This document shows positions 16,626 to 25,079 of a stretch of 64,000 nucleotides of DNA, piece by piece. Each line of letters opens with the position of its first letter. Positions within the stretch are counted from its first letter, which is position 1. The stretch covers positions 1 through 64,000 of the forward strand of contig JBFHAT010000001.1 of the NCBI GenBank assembly GCA_041586155.1. The letters run 5' to 3'. Under the pieces are notes generated by a model, which saw only the letters and a list, made by a program, of their open reading frames with translations, was not told the DNA's origin and did not search any database. The position numbers and the translations under genes are program-made. The DNA is from JBFGJH01 sp041586155. GTDB taxonomy: Bacteria > Actinomycetota > Acidimicrobiia > Spongiisociales > JAENVV01.

Positions 16626-17150
16626 GTGCATGTGCTCGTCGCGACTGCAGGTGCGCTGCCGCCGGGGTCCGTCACGTCTTTGATCGAGCGCTTGGTGGGG
16701 AGCGACGGCAGCGCCACGGTGATGACCTCCATCGAGGTCCCTCGCGAGTTCCTCGAAGAGCTGGCATCAGAGTCCTGGCAGCCGTTTTCCGACGAGCCCA
16801 GGACGCCGGCCATCGAGCACGCAGTGGCGGCATACGTCGAGGAACGCGGCTCGCGGCTGGTGGAGCCTGTCGTCAGCGCGCTCGTTGCACGCGGGATCGA
16901 GACGAGCGCCCTCTACGTCGAGGGCCACGACGCCGCCCGCAGCATCGTCGACACGGCAGTCGACCACGAGGCCGATCTGATCGTCATGGGCGCGACCAGG
17001 CCCATCTTCGATTCCGACGCATGGGAGAGCGTCTCAGTCCGGGTCATGCAGCAGTCGAAGGTGCCGCTGTTGATGGTGCCCGGCACCGCTCGAATGAGCG
17101 AGGACGAGGAGTCGATCAGACCCGACCTCGGTCAGTCGGTGAGCGAGTAA
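16626..17150 (+). CDS. Universal stress protein (UspA) family
   Basis: A single UspA domain of about 174 residues, starting HVLVATAGALPPGS. The ATP-binding type G-2X-G-9X-G(S/T) motif is only partly visible: LIVMGATRP near residue 122 and then SVRVMQQSKVPLLMVPG. This suggests an altered or absent nucleotide site. Usp proteins act in stress physiology; no specific role can be given. The start GTG 16626 is chosen from the TAATGT element. The 3' end overlaps the convergent small lipoprotein gene by 19 bases. Confidence 0.75.
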   Translation: MHVLVATAGALPPGSVTSLIERLVGSDGSATVMTSIEVPREFLEELASESWQPFSDEPRTPAIEHAVAAYVEERGSRLVEPVVSALVARGIETSALYVEGHDAARSIVDTAVDHEADLIVMGATRPIFDSDAWESVSVRVMQQSKVPLLMVPGTARMSEDEESIRPDLGQSVSE

Positions 17151-17608
17151 GAAAACCGCCGACCGCAGAAGCCGTTGACCGAATCACGGGCGGCCACTTC
17201 GATCGCATCGACCCCGTCGGGGATGACGACACCCGACACCGACCTCGTGAACGGTTGTTCCGTCTCGTGCGGATGTGCGAGGACCCGCTCGGCGATCTCC
17301 GCTCCATCGGCGTACACCTTCCACACGTCGGCGTACTTGTCCCATCCGGTGTCGCCCGACCGGACGGTGGCCGAAACGGTCCACGTATCGCCGTTCGGTG
17401 TGACGGTCACGTCGACGACGTCAGCGCACGGCTGGATGCCCGGAGACGTCGTGGCCGGAGCAGCGGGGGCTCTCGGAGCCGGTGCTACGGTCGTCGAGAC
17501 GGCGACGTCGACAGGCACGGTCGAAGTATCGAGCCGTTCTCCCGACTCGGCGGGCTGGGCACCGGCGCATGCCGCGAGCACCAGACCCATGACGAGAGTG
17601 GCCCTCAC
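17132..17608 (-). CDS. Hypothetical lipoprotein
   Basis: A 158-residue exported protein of no family I recognise. The signal peptide MRATLVMGLVLAAC has the lipobox LAAC (Cys14). A Pro/Ala/Thr-rich linker to about residue 55 leads to a beta-rich domain with CADVVDVTV, which starts with Cys, and FCGRRFSYSL at the end. The two Cys could form a disulfide in the periplasmic space. GTG 17608 overlaps the stop of fdhD (GTGA), so it is co-translated with it. The link to FdhD function is unknown. Confidence 0.6.
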   Translation of the reverse strand: MRATLVMGLVLAACAGAQPAESGERLDTSTVPVDVAVSTTVAPAPRAPAAPATTSPGIQPCADVVDVTVTPNGDTWTVSATVRSGDTGWDKYADVWKVYADGAEIAERVLAHPHETEQPFTRSVSGVVIPDGVDAIEVAARDSVNGFCGRRFSYSLTD

Positions 17609-18405
17609 TCGCTGATCCGCTCTGCCCCGCTGTATACGATCGCCCGCCCAGGCCGCACGAATCCGGCCACGGTCATGTCGAGCTCATCGGCCAGCTCCAC
17701 CGCCAGCGACGATGCGGCCGAAATGCCGGCCACCACCGCGATGCCGCTCACAGCCGCCTTCTGGACGATCTCGAACGACACCCGACCTGACACCATCAGG
17801 ACGCAGTCCGCCAACGGCCACTGCCGCAACGACATCGCGCCGACGACCTTGTCGACGGCGTTGTGGCGTCCCACATCCTCCCGCAGTATCACCAGTTCCC
17901 CGCCGGCGGTGAACACACCGACGCCGTGCAACCCACCCGTCTGGTGGAACGCCGTCTGGCCTCTCCCCAGTGCGAGCGCCATCTCGTCGAGGCGGCCCGC
18001 GGCGACGGTCGGACCTCGGCCAAGCGTCCGGGCCGTCACCCGAACCGCGTCGATGCTGGCCTTTCCGCACACGCCGCACGACGAAGTCGTGTAGAGGTTG
18101 CGCCGAAACTGCTCAGGATCGACGGTGACGCCATCGGCGAGCGTCGCCTCCACCCGATCACCCTGGCCCGGCAGGCGGCGGATGTCGGCCAGCTCGGACG
18201 GATCCAGCACGATGCCTTCGGTGAGCATGAAACCCCGGCACAGGTCCTCGTCGTCTCCGGGAGTGCGCATCACGACGGCGATCGGAACCGGCCCGAGGCG
18301 CAGCTCGAGAGGGGCTTCGGTGACGACCACGTCGTCGATGGCCGGCATCACCCGACCCGCCTCGACCGGACGGACAGATCGGCGCATCACGGCATCGTCG
18401 CTCAC
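17605..18405 (-). CDS. fdhD: Formate dehydrogenase accessory sulfurtransferase FdhD
   Basis: FdhD, 266 residues, passes sulfur from a cysteine desulfurase to the molybdenum (or tungsten) cofactor of formate dehydrogenases. The persulfide-carrying CGVCGK motif is near residue 109-114, and the conserved REDVGRHNAVDKV segment near 175-187 is present. No formate dehydrogenase or moco gene lies in the window, so the client enzyme is elsewhere. The GTG start has TACCGT six bases upstream, a leaderless arrangement. Its stop overlaps the start of a lipoprotein gene. Confidence 0.9.
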   Translation of the reverse strand: MSDDAVMRRSVRPVEAGRVMPAIDDVVVTEAPLELRLGPVPIAVVMRTPGDDEDLCRGFMLTEGIVLDPSELADIRRLPGQGDRVEATLADGVTVDPEQFRRNLYTTSSCGVCGKASIDAVRVTARTLGRGPTVAAGRLDEMALALGRGQTAFHQTGGLHGVGVFTAGGELVILREDVGRHNAVDKVVGAMSLRQWPLADCVLMVSGRVSFEIVQKAAVSGIAVVAGISAASSLAVELADELDMTVAGFVRPGRAIVYSGAERISE

Positions 18406-18411
18406 GGTTGT

Positions 18412-18417
18412 ACGGTA
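18412..18417 (-). promoter_or_regulatory. -10 hexamer for a leaderless start (fdhD)
   Basis: TACCGT on the minus strand, six bases before GTG 18405. Confidence 0.55.
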
Positions 18418-18488
18418 GCGGCAGCGGGGCGGAACACTCTCGGTGCGAAATCCGCGAATCTGTCACACCTGCCGGTCATCATGATCTC

Positions 18489-18845
18489 ATGCGCCAAGTG
18501 CCGACCTGCCAACACCGGCTCACGAAGACCGCCGAGATGGCGATTCTCGCTTGTGCCGATTGCGACCTCGCTGAGTTCTGGTGCACCACAGGCCGGCTCG
18601 ACCCCACCGAGGCCATTGCCCGGCTCTTCGGCGAGTTCGAACTCGACTCCACCCTCGAGGGCATCGGAGCGCCATCGCCGGTGGTCTTGGCCTACCGTCC
18701 AACCCGGCCGGCGGATGCTCAGCGGCTCAGGGCCTTCCCTGCCCACCGATGGCTACGGATCGACGGCTCGCTGTGGCTCTGTCACGACGGTCGGACGCTC
18801 CTGCTCGCACCGGTCGACGTCAGCCTCGCCAGGTCCTTCGGCTGA
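18489..18845 (+). CDS. Hypothetical protein, Cys-rich N-terminus
   Basis: A 118-residue protein of unrecognised family. The N-terminal half holds CQH, then CADC, then FWC, a spacing that could bind a metal. The C-terminal half is mixed, with LWLCHDGRTLLLAP. There is no signal peptide or membrane segment. The start at ATG 18489 is uncertain: no good Shine-Dalgarno or TANNNT is visible, and in-frame codons run back to 18408 inside the fdhD promoter. It is convergent with the ABC transporter gene, 6 bases apart. Confidence 0.45.
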   Translation: MRQVPTCQHRLTKTAEMAILACADCDLAEFWCTTGRLDPTEAIARLFGEFELDSTLEGIGAPSPVVLAYRPTRPADAQRLRAFPAHRWLRIDGSLWLCHDGRTLLLAPVDVSLARSFG

Positions 18846-18851
18846 GGCTTC

Positions 18852-20750
18852 TCAGACGGCGGTCGGCTCCCGGAACTGCGTCTCGTACAAGTTGGCGTAC
18901 AGCCCCCCTCGGGCCAACAGCTCGGTGTGATTTCCCGACTCCACGAGACGTCCCTCGTCGAGCACGAGGATCACATCGGCGGCGAGGATGGTCGACAGCC
19001 GATGAGCGATCACCACGGACGTGCGCCCTGTCATCACGGTCTCGAGCGCTGCCTGGATGTGCGCCTCCGATTGGCTGTCGAGATGGGCGGTGGCCTCGTC
19101 GAGGATCAGGATCTGAGGGTTCTTCAAGATGACCCGAGCGATGGCGATACGTTGCTTCTCGCCCCCAGACAGCCGGTAGCCGCGCTCCCCCACCATCGTT
19201 TCGTACCCCGCCGGCAACGACTCGATGAACGGGGCGATGTGGGCGGCGGTCGCCGCGGCTCGCAGCTCCTCGTCGGTGGCGTCGGGCCTGGCGTATCTGA
19301 GGTTGGCGGCGATGGTGTCGTGAAAGAGGTACGCCTCCTGAGTGACGACGCCAATGCCCTCGGCAAGCGAGGCGAGCGTGAGGTCACGAACGTCGTGACC
19401 GTCGACGGTGATCCGGCCGTCGGTGACGTCGTAGAGACGAGGCAGCAGGTAGGTGACCGTCGTCTTGCCGGCCCCGCTCGGCCCGACGAGCGCAGCCATC
19501 TGGCCCGGTTCGATCCGGAAGCTCACCTCTTGCACTGCCCATGATCTGGTCGCCGCCTGCTCGATGGGACCCTCCGCTGCGGTACCTCCGCCCCACGCGC
19601 TGAAGCGCTTGACCTGCTCCAGGCCTTCCGGCTGATCGGAGCCATACCTGAACGAGACGTTCTCGAATGCCACGGTCCCGTCGAGCTCGTCCAAGTGAAC
19701 GGCGTCGGGCTTCTCGGTGATGTCGAGCGGAAGGTCGACGACTTCGAAGACCCGCTCGAACGACACGAGAGAGGTGGCGAACTCCACCCGAGCGTTGGAA
19801 AGAGCCGACAGCGGGCCGTACAACTGGCCGGTCAGCGTCGAGAACATGATCAGGTCCCCGAGGCTGATCACGTCGTTGATGACGAGCAGGCCACCGACCC
19901 AGAACACCGCCGCCGTTCCCACCGCCGTCACGAGGCCCAAGGCCGCAAAGAACCATCGCCCCACGAGGGCACGGCGGACGCCGAGATCACGAACCCGTGC
20001 TGCCTCGCTTGCGAACTTCTGCCGCTCAGCCGCCCCCCGGTTGAACAGCTTGACGAGCAGGGCGCCGCTCACATTGAACGTCTCCTGCAGGATCGCGGAC
20101 ATCGTGGCGTTGTGCTCGAGCTGCCGCTCGGTGACGACTCTCAGCACGCGAGCGACTCGACGGGCCGGGTACACGAACAGCGGTAGCGCCAGCACCGCCA
20201 ACAACGTCAGCCGCCATTCGGCCTGGAACATGACGATCAAGATCACGACGACAGACACGATGTTCGAGGCAATGGTGACGAAAGTGCCGGTGATCGCCTG
20301 TTGAGCGCCGACGACGTCGGTATTGAGCCGCGAGATCAACTCACCGGTCCGCGTCGCCGTGAAGAACCGCAACGACATCGCCTGAAGGTGGGCGTACAGC
20401 TCGCATCGGAGGTCGAAGATGATTCCCTCACCCGCCCGGGCGGACAGCCACCGCTGGAACCCGCCGATCAGGGCGTTCAGGAATGGAACCGCGATCATCG
20501 CCCCGCCAAGCACCGAGAGATACCCGATGTTCCGATCGGGTATCGCAACGTCGATCAGTTCACGGACGAGAACGGCCGGCAAGACCGACAGCGCCGAGAT
20601 GACGACGATGGTGGCCAACACGCCAGCCAGCGCCCACCGATAGGGGCGCCCATACGAGAACACCCGGGCCAGGAGCGCCCGATCTATCTTCGGTTGGTCT
20701 TGATCTTCGTCATATTGCAGACGGGCGTACCATCCGCCGGAGTGGAACAT
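18852..20750 (-). CDS. ABC transporter, fused permease and ATPase (exporter type)
   Basis: A half-transporter of 632 residues that would work as a homo- or heterodimer. A six-helix ABC_membrane domain spans about residues 35-320. The ATPase has Walker A GPSGAGKTT at 423-431, signature LSGGEKQR near 528-535, Walker B ILILDEAT, and the H-loop IAHRLST. About 35 extra residues (371-405, with EQVKRFSAWGGGT) sit between the first beta strand of the ATPase and VQEVSFRIEPG. This insertion is unusual. The substrate is unknown; a lipid or drug is usual for the MsbA-like group. ATG 20750 follows TATCCT by seven bases. Confidence 0.9.
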   Translation of the reverse strand: MFHSGGWYARLQYDEDQDQPKIDRALLARVFSYGRPYRWALAGVLATIVVISALSVLPAVLVRELIDVAIPDRNIGYLSVLGGAMIAVPFLNALIGGFQRWLSARAGEGIIFDLRCELYAHLQAMSLRFFTATRTGELISRLNTDVVGAQQAITGTFVTIASNIVSVVVILIVMFQAEWRLTLLAVLALPLFVYPARRVARVLRVVTERQLEHNATMSAILQETFNVSGALLVKLFNRGAAERQKFASEAARVRDLGVRRALVGRWFFAALGLVTAVGTAAVFWVGGLLVINDVISLGDLIMFSTLTGQLYGPLSALSNARVEFATSLVSFERVFEVVDLPLDITEKPDAVHLDELDGTVAFENVSFRYGSDQPEGLEQVKRFSAWGGGTAAEGPIEQAATRSWAVQEVSFRIEPGQMAALVGPSGAGKTTVTYLLPRLYDVTDGRITVDGHDVRDLTLASLAEGIGVVTQEAYLFHDTIAANLRYARPDATDEELRAAATAAHIAPFIESLPAGYETMVGERGYRLSGGEKQRIAIARVILKNPQILILDEATAHLDSQSEAHIQAALETVMTGRTSVVIAHRLSTILAADVILVLDEGRLVESGNHTELLARGGLYANLYETQFREPTAV

Positions 20751-20757
20751 CCACCCC

Positions 20758-20763
20758 AGGATA
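20758..20763 (-). promoter_or_regulatory. -10 hexamer for a leaderless start (ABC exporter)
   Basis: TATCCT on the minus strand, seven bases before ATG 20750. Confidence 0.55.
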
Positions 20764-20802
20764 TCGGGGCGGCAGCGCTTTCCTGGTCAGGCGCTCTCCT
20801 GG

Positions 20803-21597
20803 TCAGGCGCTCTCGGTGGTCGGCGCCGGCCGCACGGTTCCCAGCGGCACCATGCTCCCTGCCATCTGCTCGACCATCTCGCGGTCGAGGCGTGGTCGCC
20901 GGAACAGCTCATATCGGTATTCGGTGTCCAGCCAAATGAGCGTGTCCCCGTCGATATCCGACACCCACCATCCGGGATGGCCGGCGACCCGCACAGGCTC
21001 ACAGCTCGAGACGTCGCTGTCGCCGAACCGGGCACAACCCTCCGTTGGGTCGTCTGCGGCCGGGACCGACTCTTGCTCGCGAGCCACCGAGAGAATCGCG
21101 AGCTGACCCGTGGCTCGCGTCACCGAGTAGGCCTCTGTGTTCCAGAAACCAAATGTGGCGACGATGTCGTTGTCGAGCCGGCCGCTGGTGCCCTCATACA
21201 TCAACTGTGACGTGATGTCGACGGTCGTCGGCGGGAGAACCTCCGGCACCTTGATCCCTGGCAACGCCGCCGCGATCTCGTTGGGCGAAGCCTGAACGAA
21301 GAAGTCGCTGCCGTCGGATCCCGCCCATACGTCGGCGACCACCTGCTGAGGTTCCGGCGCGACCTGTGGCGCCCACCCGTTGTACCAGTTGACATCGGTG
21401 ACGGCTCGGGGCACGTTGGGATCGATGGGAACCGGCTGTGGCCCGCGTCGCTCGTCCTCCGGCGTCCTTCCTGCGTCGATCCAATCGCGAGCAAGGCCGA
21501 GGTCGCTCAGCGGCTGATCGCCGCACGCCGTCAAGATGATCGCGAACATGGCCGTCGCGGCCAGCACGCGCCGAGACCAGCCAATCGGTTGCGCCAT
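20803..21597 (-). CDS. Hypothetical lipoprotein
   Basis: A 264-residue exported protein of unrecognised family. MAQPIGWSRR leads into a hydrophobic stretch ending in the lipobox LTAC near residue 24. The mature part has a Pro-rich start, a VQASPNEIAAALPGI segment, and a C-terminal HPGWWVSDIDGDTLIWLD portion resembling beta-sandwich ends. The start ATG 21597 is fixed by TACCGT six bases upstream, rather than the ATG two codons earlier. It is upstream of the ABC exporter gene on the same strand but has its own promoter. Confidence 0.6.
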   Translation of the reverse strand: MAQPIGWSRRVLAATAMFAIILTACGDQPLSDLGLARDWIDAGRTPEDERRGPQPVPIDPNVPRAVTDVNWYNGWAPQVAPEPQQVVADVWAGSDGSDFFVQASPNEIAAALPGIKVPEVLPPTTVDITSQLMYEGTSGRLDNDIVATFGFWNTEAYSVTRATGQLAILSVAREQESVPAADDPTEGCARFGDSDVSSCEPVRVAGHPGWWVSDIDGDTLIWLDTEYRYELFRRPRLDREMVEQMAGSMVPLGTVRPAPTTESA

Positions 21598-21603
21598 GCG
21601 CAT

Positions 21604-21609
21604 ACGGTA
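21604..21609 (-). promoter_or_regulatory. -10 hexamer for a leaderless start (lipoprotein)
   Basis: TACCGT on the minus strand, six bases before ATG 21597; divergent to TATCCT at 21641-21646. Confidence 0.5.
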
Positions 21610-21640
21610 GAGACGACGCGGAGCCCCGCAAAGTTCCTTG

Positions 21641-21646
21641 TATCCT
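21641..21646 (+). promoter_or_regulatory. -10 hexamer for a leaderless start (lipoate ligase-like gene)
   Basis: TATCCT, six bases, then GTG 21653. Confidence 0.55.
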
Positions 21647-21652
21647 CGGCAG

Positions 21653-22399
21653 GTGTCGGCGCTCGCACTCATCACCGACTCCTACCCACATCCGCCGGCG
21701 CTCGACACCTGCGTGTCACACGAAATCCTCCGCCAGGTCGCCGCCGGGACGAGAGGCGACACCTTGCGTCTGCATGTCCCGGCCCGGGTTGTCGCGTTCG
21801 GCCGCCAAGATGTCGTGAGCCCGGGCTACGAGCGAGCCGTGACAGAATCCCGCCGCCTCGGCTACGGCCCGGTTGAGCGCCTCGCCGGCGGTCGTGCTGC
21901 CCTCTTCCACGAAGGCACCCTTGCGTTTGCATGGGCCCGAGCCTCATCCGACCCGCGGCTCGACATCGCTCGACGCTTCGACGAGGTGGCCGGGAGCTTG
22001 GCGGAGGCTCTGCGCGCCCTGGGTGTCGACGCCCGGATCGGCGAACTCCCCGGGGAATATTGCCCGGGCGCATACTCCATTCACGGTCGGGCCAAGCTCG
22101 TGGGCATCGGTCAGCGGCTCATCCGCGGTGCGGCTCACGTCGGCGGAGTGATCGTCGTGACGGGCGCCACCGAAGTGCGTCGGGTCCTCACGCCTGTCTA
22201 CGACGCACTGGAGCTGAGCTGGGATCCACGAACCGCCGGCGCAGTCGACGACGAGGTCGCCGGGATCACGATCGAGGACGTCGCCGCCTCGATCACCCGC
22301 CACATCGGTTTATCCCACGATCTCGTCTCCACCCCACTCGACGAGGCGACCCTGGCGGCCGCCCACAGTCGTCTGGCGGCCCACGAGCCGAGCATGTGA
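21653..22399 (+). CDS. Lipoate-protein ligase A/octanoyltransferase-like protein
   Basis: A BPL/LplA-type catalytic domain of 248 residues. It has the ligase landmark RLAGGRAALFHEGTLAFAW (RxxGG...H...L) near residue 76 and a lysine in HGRAKLVGIGQRLIRGAA near residue 148, the usual lipoyl/adenylate-contacting Lys. Such enzymes attach lipoate or octanoate to E2 and GcvH proteins, or are paralogs of unknown substrate. No lipA or E2 gene is adjacent. It lacks the C-terminal domain of LplA, so LipM-like octanoyl transfer is possible. GTG 21653 follows TATCCT. Confidence 0.7.
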   Translation: MSALALITDSYPHPPALDTCVSHEILRQVAAGTRGDTLRLHVPARVVAFGRQDVVSPGYERAVTESRRLGYGPVERLAGGRAALFHEGTLAFAWARASSDPRLDIARRFDEVAGSLAEALRALGVDARIGELPGEYCPGAYSIHGRAKLVGIGQRLIRGAAHVGGVIVVTGATEVRRVLTPVYDALELSWDPRTAGAVDDEVAGITIEDVAASITRHIGLSHDLVSTPLDEATLAAAHSRLAAHEPSM

Positions 22400-22466
22400 A
22401 TCGCCGAGAACCCATCGCGCCCGGCACGCCACGGCGAAGTCTCCCCAGCCCGGGCGTGCGATCGTT

Positions 22467-22472
22467 TAGCCT
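22467..22472 (+). promoter_or_regulatory. -10 hexamer upstream of the aroQ fusion gene
   Basis: TAGCCT. Six bases later is CTG 22479 and nine bases later ATG 22482, so the mRNA is leaderless from a CTG or has a three-base leader before ATG. Confidence 0.45.
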
Positions 22473-22481
22473 CGCCGTCTG

Positions 22482-23672
22482 ATGGCGACGATCCTCGTTC
22501 TGCACGGCCCCAACCTCAACCTGCTCGGATTGCGTGAGCCCGAGGTCTACGGCACGACGACACTCGACGACCTGGACGCCATGTGCCGGAAATGGGGGTC
22601 TGCGCTTTCGACCGAGATAGAGACCTTCCAATCAAATCATGAGGGAGACCTGATCGACCGCCTGCACGGAGCACGCGGTGCGGTCGACGGGATCGTGATC
22701 AACCCTGGGGCGCTGAGCCACTACTCATACGCCCTCCACGACGCCATCGTGGCCACGGAGATCCCCACCGTCGAGGTTCACATCTCCAATATCGCGCAGC
22801 GGGAAGCGTGGCGATCTGTCTCGGTCGTCGCCCCGGCATGTATCCACCAGATCTACGGCCGTGGAGTGGAGGGGTACGCATGGGCCATCCGACACCTCGT
22901 TGCGGCCGCAGACTGGTCGCCAGAGACGATCGACTACGGAGTGGCATCGCAGCAGATGGCCGACCTGCGGATTCCCACGGGCGAAGGACCCTTTCCCGTG
23001 GCGGTGCTGCTTCACGGCGGCTTCTGGAAGAACCATTGGACACGCGATCTCATGGACAGTCTCGCCGTCGACCTCGTCCGGGAGGGCATCGCCACATGGA
23101 ACATGGAATACCGGCGGGTGGGCTCGAGCGGCGGCTGGCCGCGCACCGTACAGGATGTTGCCAAGGGAATCGATCACCTCGCCAACCTCGCGACCGATCA
23201 TGCGCTCGACCTGAGCCGCGTGGTCGTGATCGGTCATTCCGCGGGAGGCCACCTTGGCCTGTGGGCTGCGGGGCGGGCTCATCTGGCCGAGGGGTCGGGG
23301 GCGGACCCTCTCATCATCCCGTCGCTCACAGTGGCGCTTGCTCCCGTCTCGGACCTGGCGTTCGCACGCGCCTCCGATCTGGGTGAGGGAGCGGTCGAAG
23401 CATTCTTGGCAGGCGCGCACGAGCACACGACCCTGTATCGGGGGGTGTCACCCATCGAGATGCTCCCTCTCGAGACACGCCTCATCCTCGTGCACGGCAC
23501 AGACGACGACGAGGTCCCTGTGGAAATGAGCGACTCGTTCGGGCAGGCGGCAGCGGATGCCGGCGACGACGTGACCTACGTCCGTTTGGAAGGGGTCGGC
23601 CACATGGACCTCATCGATCCGCAAAGCGATGCCTGGCAACGCACCAAGGGCCACATCTCGCAATTCCTCTGA
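22482..23672 (+). CDS. aroQ: Type II 3-dehydroquinate dehydratase fused to an alpha/beta hydrolase
   Basis: A 396-residue two-domain enzyme. Residues 1 to about 145 are AroQ, which dehydrates 3-dehydroquinate in the shikimate pathway: HGPNLNLLGLREPEVYG with Arg18 and catalytic Tyr23, FQSNHEGDLID, NPGALSHYS, and EVHISN with His100. After a linker, residues about 150-396 form an alpha/beta hydrolase: oxyanion LLHGGFW at 177-182, nucleophile GHSAGGH with Ser253, acid in HGTDDDEVP near 341, and His374 in GVGHMDL. HGGxW is also typical of kynurenine formamidases and carbohydrate-ester hydrolases. AroQ alone is about 145 residues, so this is a true in-frame fusion. Its stop overlaps the next start. 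Confidence 0.88.
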   Translation: MATILVLHGPNLNLLGLREPEVYGTTTLDDLDAMCRKWGSALSTEIETFQSNHEGDLIDRLHGARGAVDGIVINPGALSHYSYALHDAIVATEIPTVEVHISNIAQREAWRSVSVVAPACIHQIYGRGVEGYAWAIRHLVAAADWSPETIDYGVASQQMADLRIPTGEGPFPVAVLLHGGFWKNHWTRDLMDSLAVDLVREGIATWNMEYRRVGSSGGWPRTVQDVAKGIDHLANLATDHALDLSRVVVIGHSAGGHLGLWAAGRAHLAEGSGADPLIIPSLTVALAPVSDLAFARASDLGEGAVEAFLAGAHEHTTLYRGVSPIEMLPLETRLILVHGTDDDEVPVEMSDSFGQAAADAGDDVTYVRLEGVGHMDLIDPQSDAWQRTKGHISQFL

Positions 23673-24289
23673 TGGCACCACTGCTGCTGGTCGCCATCGC
23701 CGCTGCAGTTGCGATGCTGGTCGAAGCAGAGCGAAGCGGTCGACACCGAGCTTTATGGAAAATTCTGGCATCGACCTCGATGGCTGCGCTGCCGTTCGTG
23801 CTCGGACTCGTCGACTCGTACGGATGGCTGATCGCCGCCGGGCTGATCATGAGTGCGCTCGGCGACGTGGCGTTGCTGGGAGCTTCGAGCTCGTCGTTCC
23901 TTCTGGGGCTGAGCGCATTCGTCTCTGCCCACCTGACGTACACCGTCGCATTCGCCTCGACCGGACCGAGGATGCTCCCACTGCTCGGAGCGGGGTTGGT
24001 TCTGGCCGTCATCGGGGTAGTCGTGGGGAGGTGGCTGCTTCCCCGGGTAGCCGACGACCTTCGACGACCGGTCCTGCTCTACATGGCGGTGATCACATTC
24101 ATGCTGGCGGCCGCTGTTGCCGCATCGGCCGTGACGGGAGACTGGCGGATCGGCGTCGGCGCCGGGCTCTTCTATGCCTCCGACCTCGCCGTGGCTCGCA
24201 ATCGGTTCATCGCGCCTCGGTGGGTCGACAAAGCGTGGGGACTGCCGGCCTACTATGCAGGTCAGGTCGTGCTCGCTTTCACCGTGTGA
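23672..24289 (+). CDS. YhhN/TMEM86 family membrane protein (lysoplasmalogenase-like)
   Basis: An integral membrane protein of 205 residues with about seven hydrophobic segments. Family features are an SALGDVALLG helix with Asp in the membrane, and a C-terminal GLFYASDLAVARNRF. The YhhN/TMEM86 family includes animal lysoplasmalogenases that cleave vinyl-ether lysolipids; the bacterial role is unproven. The ATG shares its first base with the TGA of the aroQ fusion gene, so the two are translationally coupled. It ends one base before the convergent gene. Confidence 0.75.
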   Translation: MAPLLLVAIAAAVAMLVEAERSGRHRALWKILASTSMAALPFVLGLVDSYGWLIAAGLIMSALGDVALLGASSSSFLLGLSAFVSAHLTYTVAFASTGPRMLPLLGAGLVLAVIGVVVGRWLLPRVADDLRRPVLLYMAVITFMLAAAVAASAVTGDWRIGVGAGLFYASDLAVARNRFIAPRWVDKAWGLPAYYAGQVVLAFTV

Positions 24290-24290
24290 G

Positions 24291-25037
24291 TCAGATCAGG
24301 GTGTATACCAGGGCGTTGCCCCTCTTTCCGGTGAGGCGTATTCGACCGGCTTCCCTGAGCGTGTACGCCGCTTGCTGGCCGAGGCGGCGCCTGACCCCGG
24401 CGGCCGCGGCCAGGTCGGCGGTGGTCCACTGATCCGGCAGCGGCGGAAGCAGCGCGACGAGGTCGGCGCTCGACATCAGGGTCGTGGTCTCGAGGACCCG
24501 TTCCAGACGCCGTTCGACCGTTCTCCAACCGCCGCGGCGCCGGCGAGCGCTGGAGCTGTGCCGGCGGACCTCGGTTTCTTCGGTCATCGCCACGGTCAGA
24601 CTGAAGCGAGGGTGGTCGAGGACGGTCGGAACGCTCACCATCTCTGCGAACACGTCCGTCAGTGATCCGCGCTTGGGGGATCGACGCCGGTCCAGCACTT
24701 CACCGCCGGGCGCCATCTTCACGATCCACTTCACGACAGGAATCGGAAGCAGAACGGTGACGTCGTGATCATCCAGCAGAACGGCAAGCTTGTCGCGGAG
24801 GGCGCCGATTCTCGCAGTCTGGATCTCGATGAGGAGTTCGCCCCGTACCACATCCACCACGTGGCGACCGACCGGCACCTCGAACCGATCTCCCGGTCGA
24901 GCGCACCACTCTTTCAGCTGGGCATGCAAGGACCTCTCGTTGAGCGTGCCGACCGATGTCACGACGCCATGCTGGCCCGGACCGTGAGACATGTCCAGGA
25001 ACTGCACGCCTGCGGTGCGCAGCGGTAGCCTCGCCAC
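24291..25037 (-). CDS. Hypothetical protein, possible PD-(D/E)xK nuclease-like domain
   Basis: A 248-residue protein of a family I cannot name with confidence. The N-terminal half has LNERSLHAQLKEW, then VVDVVRGELLIEIQT: an Asp about 10 residues before an E-x-Q, resembling the D...ExK core of PD-(D/E)xK nucleases with Gln in place of Lys. A very basic stretch, SSARRRRGGWRTVERR, sits near residue 165. The C-terminal part looks like a winged helix, with TTADLAAAAGVRRRLGQQAAYTLREAG. GTG 25037 is the longest start; ATG 24992 is an alternative. A DNA-acting role is inferred only. Confidence 0.5.
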   Translation of the reverse strand: MARLPLRTAGVQFLDMSHGPGQHGVVTSVGTLNERSLHAQLKEWCARPGDRFEVPVGRHVVDVVRGELLIEIQTARIGALRDKLAVLLDDHDVTVLLPIPVVKWIVKMAPGGEVLDRRRSPKRGSLTDVFAEMVSVPTVLDHPRFSLTVAMTEETEVRRHSSSARRRRGGWRTVERRLERVLETTTLMSSADLVALLPPLPDQWTTADLAAAAGVRRRLGQQAAYTLREAGRIRLTGKRGNALVYTLI

Positions 25038-25079
25038 CGAGATGACCCCGACTCACGCCCCCAGCATGGCAATCCGCTT

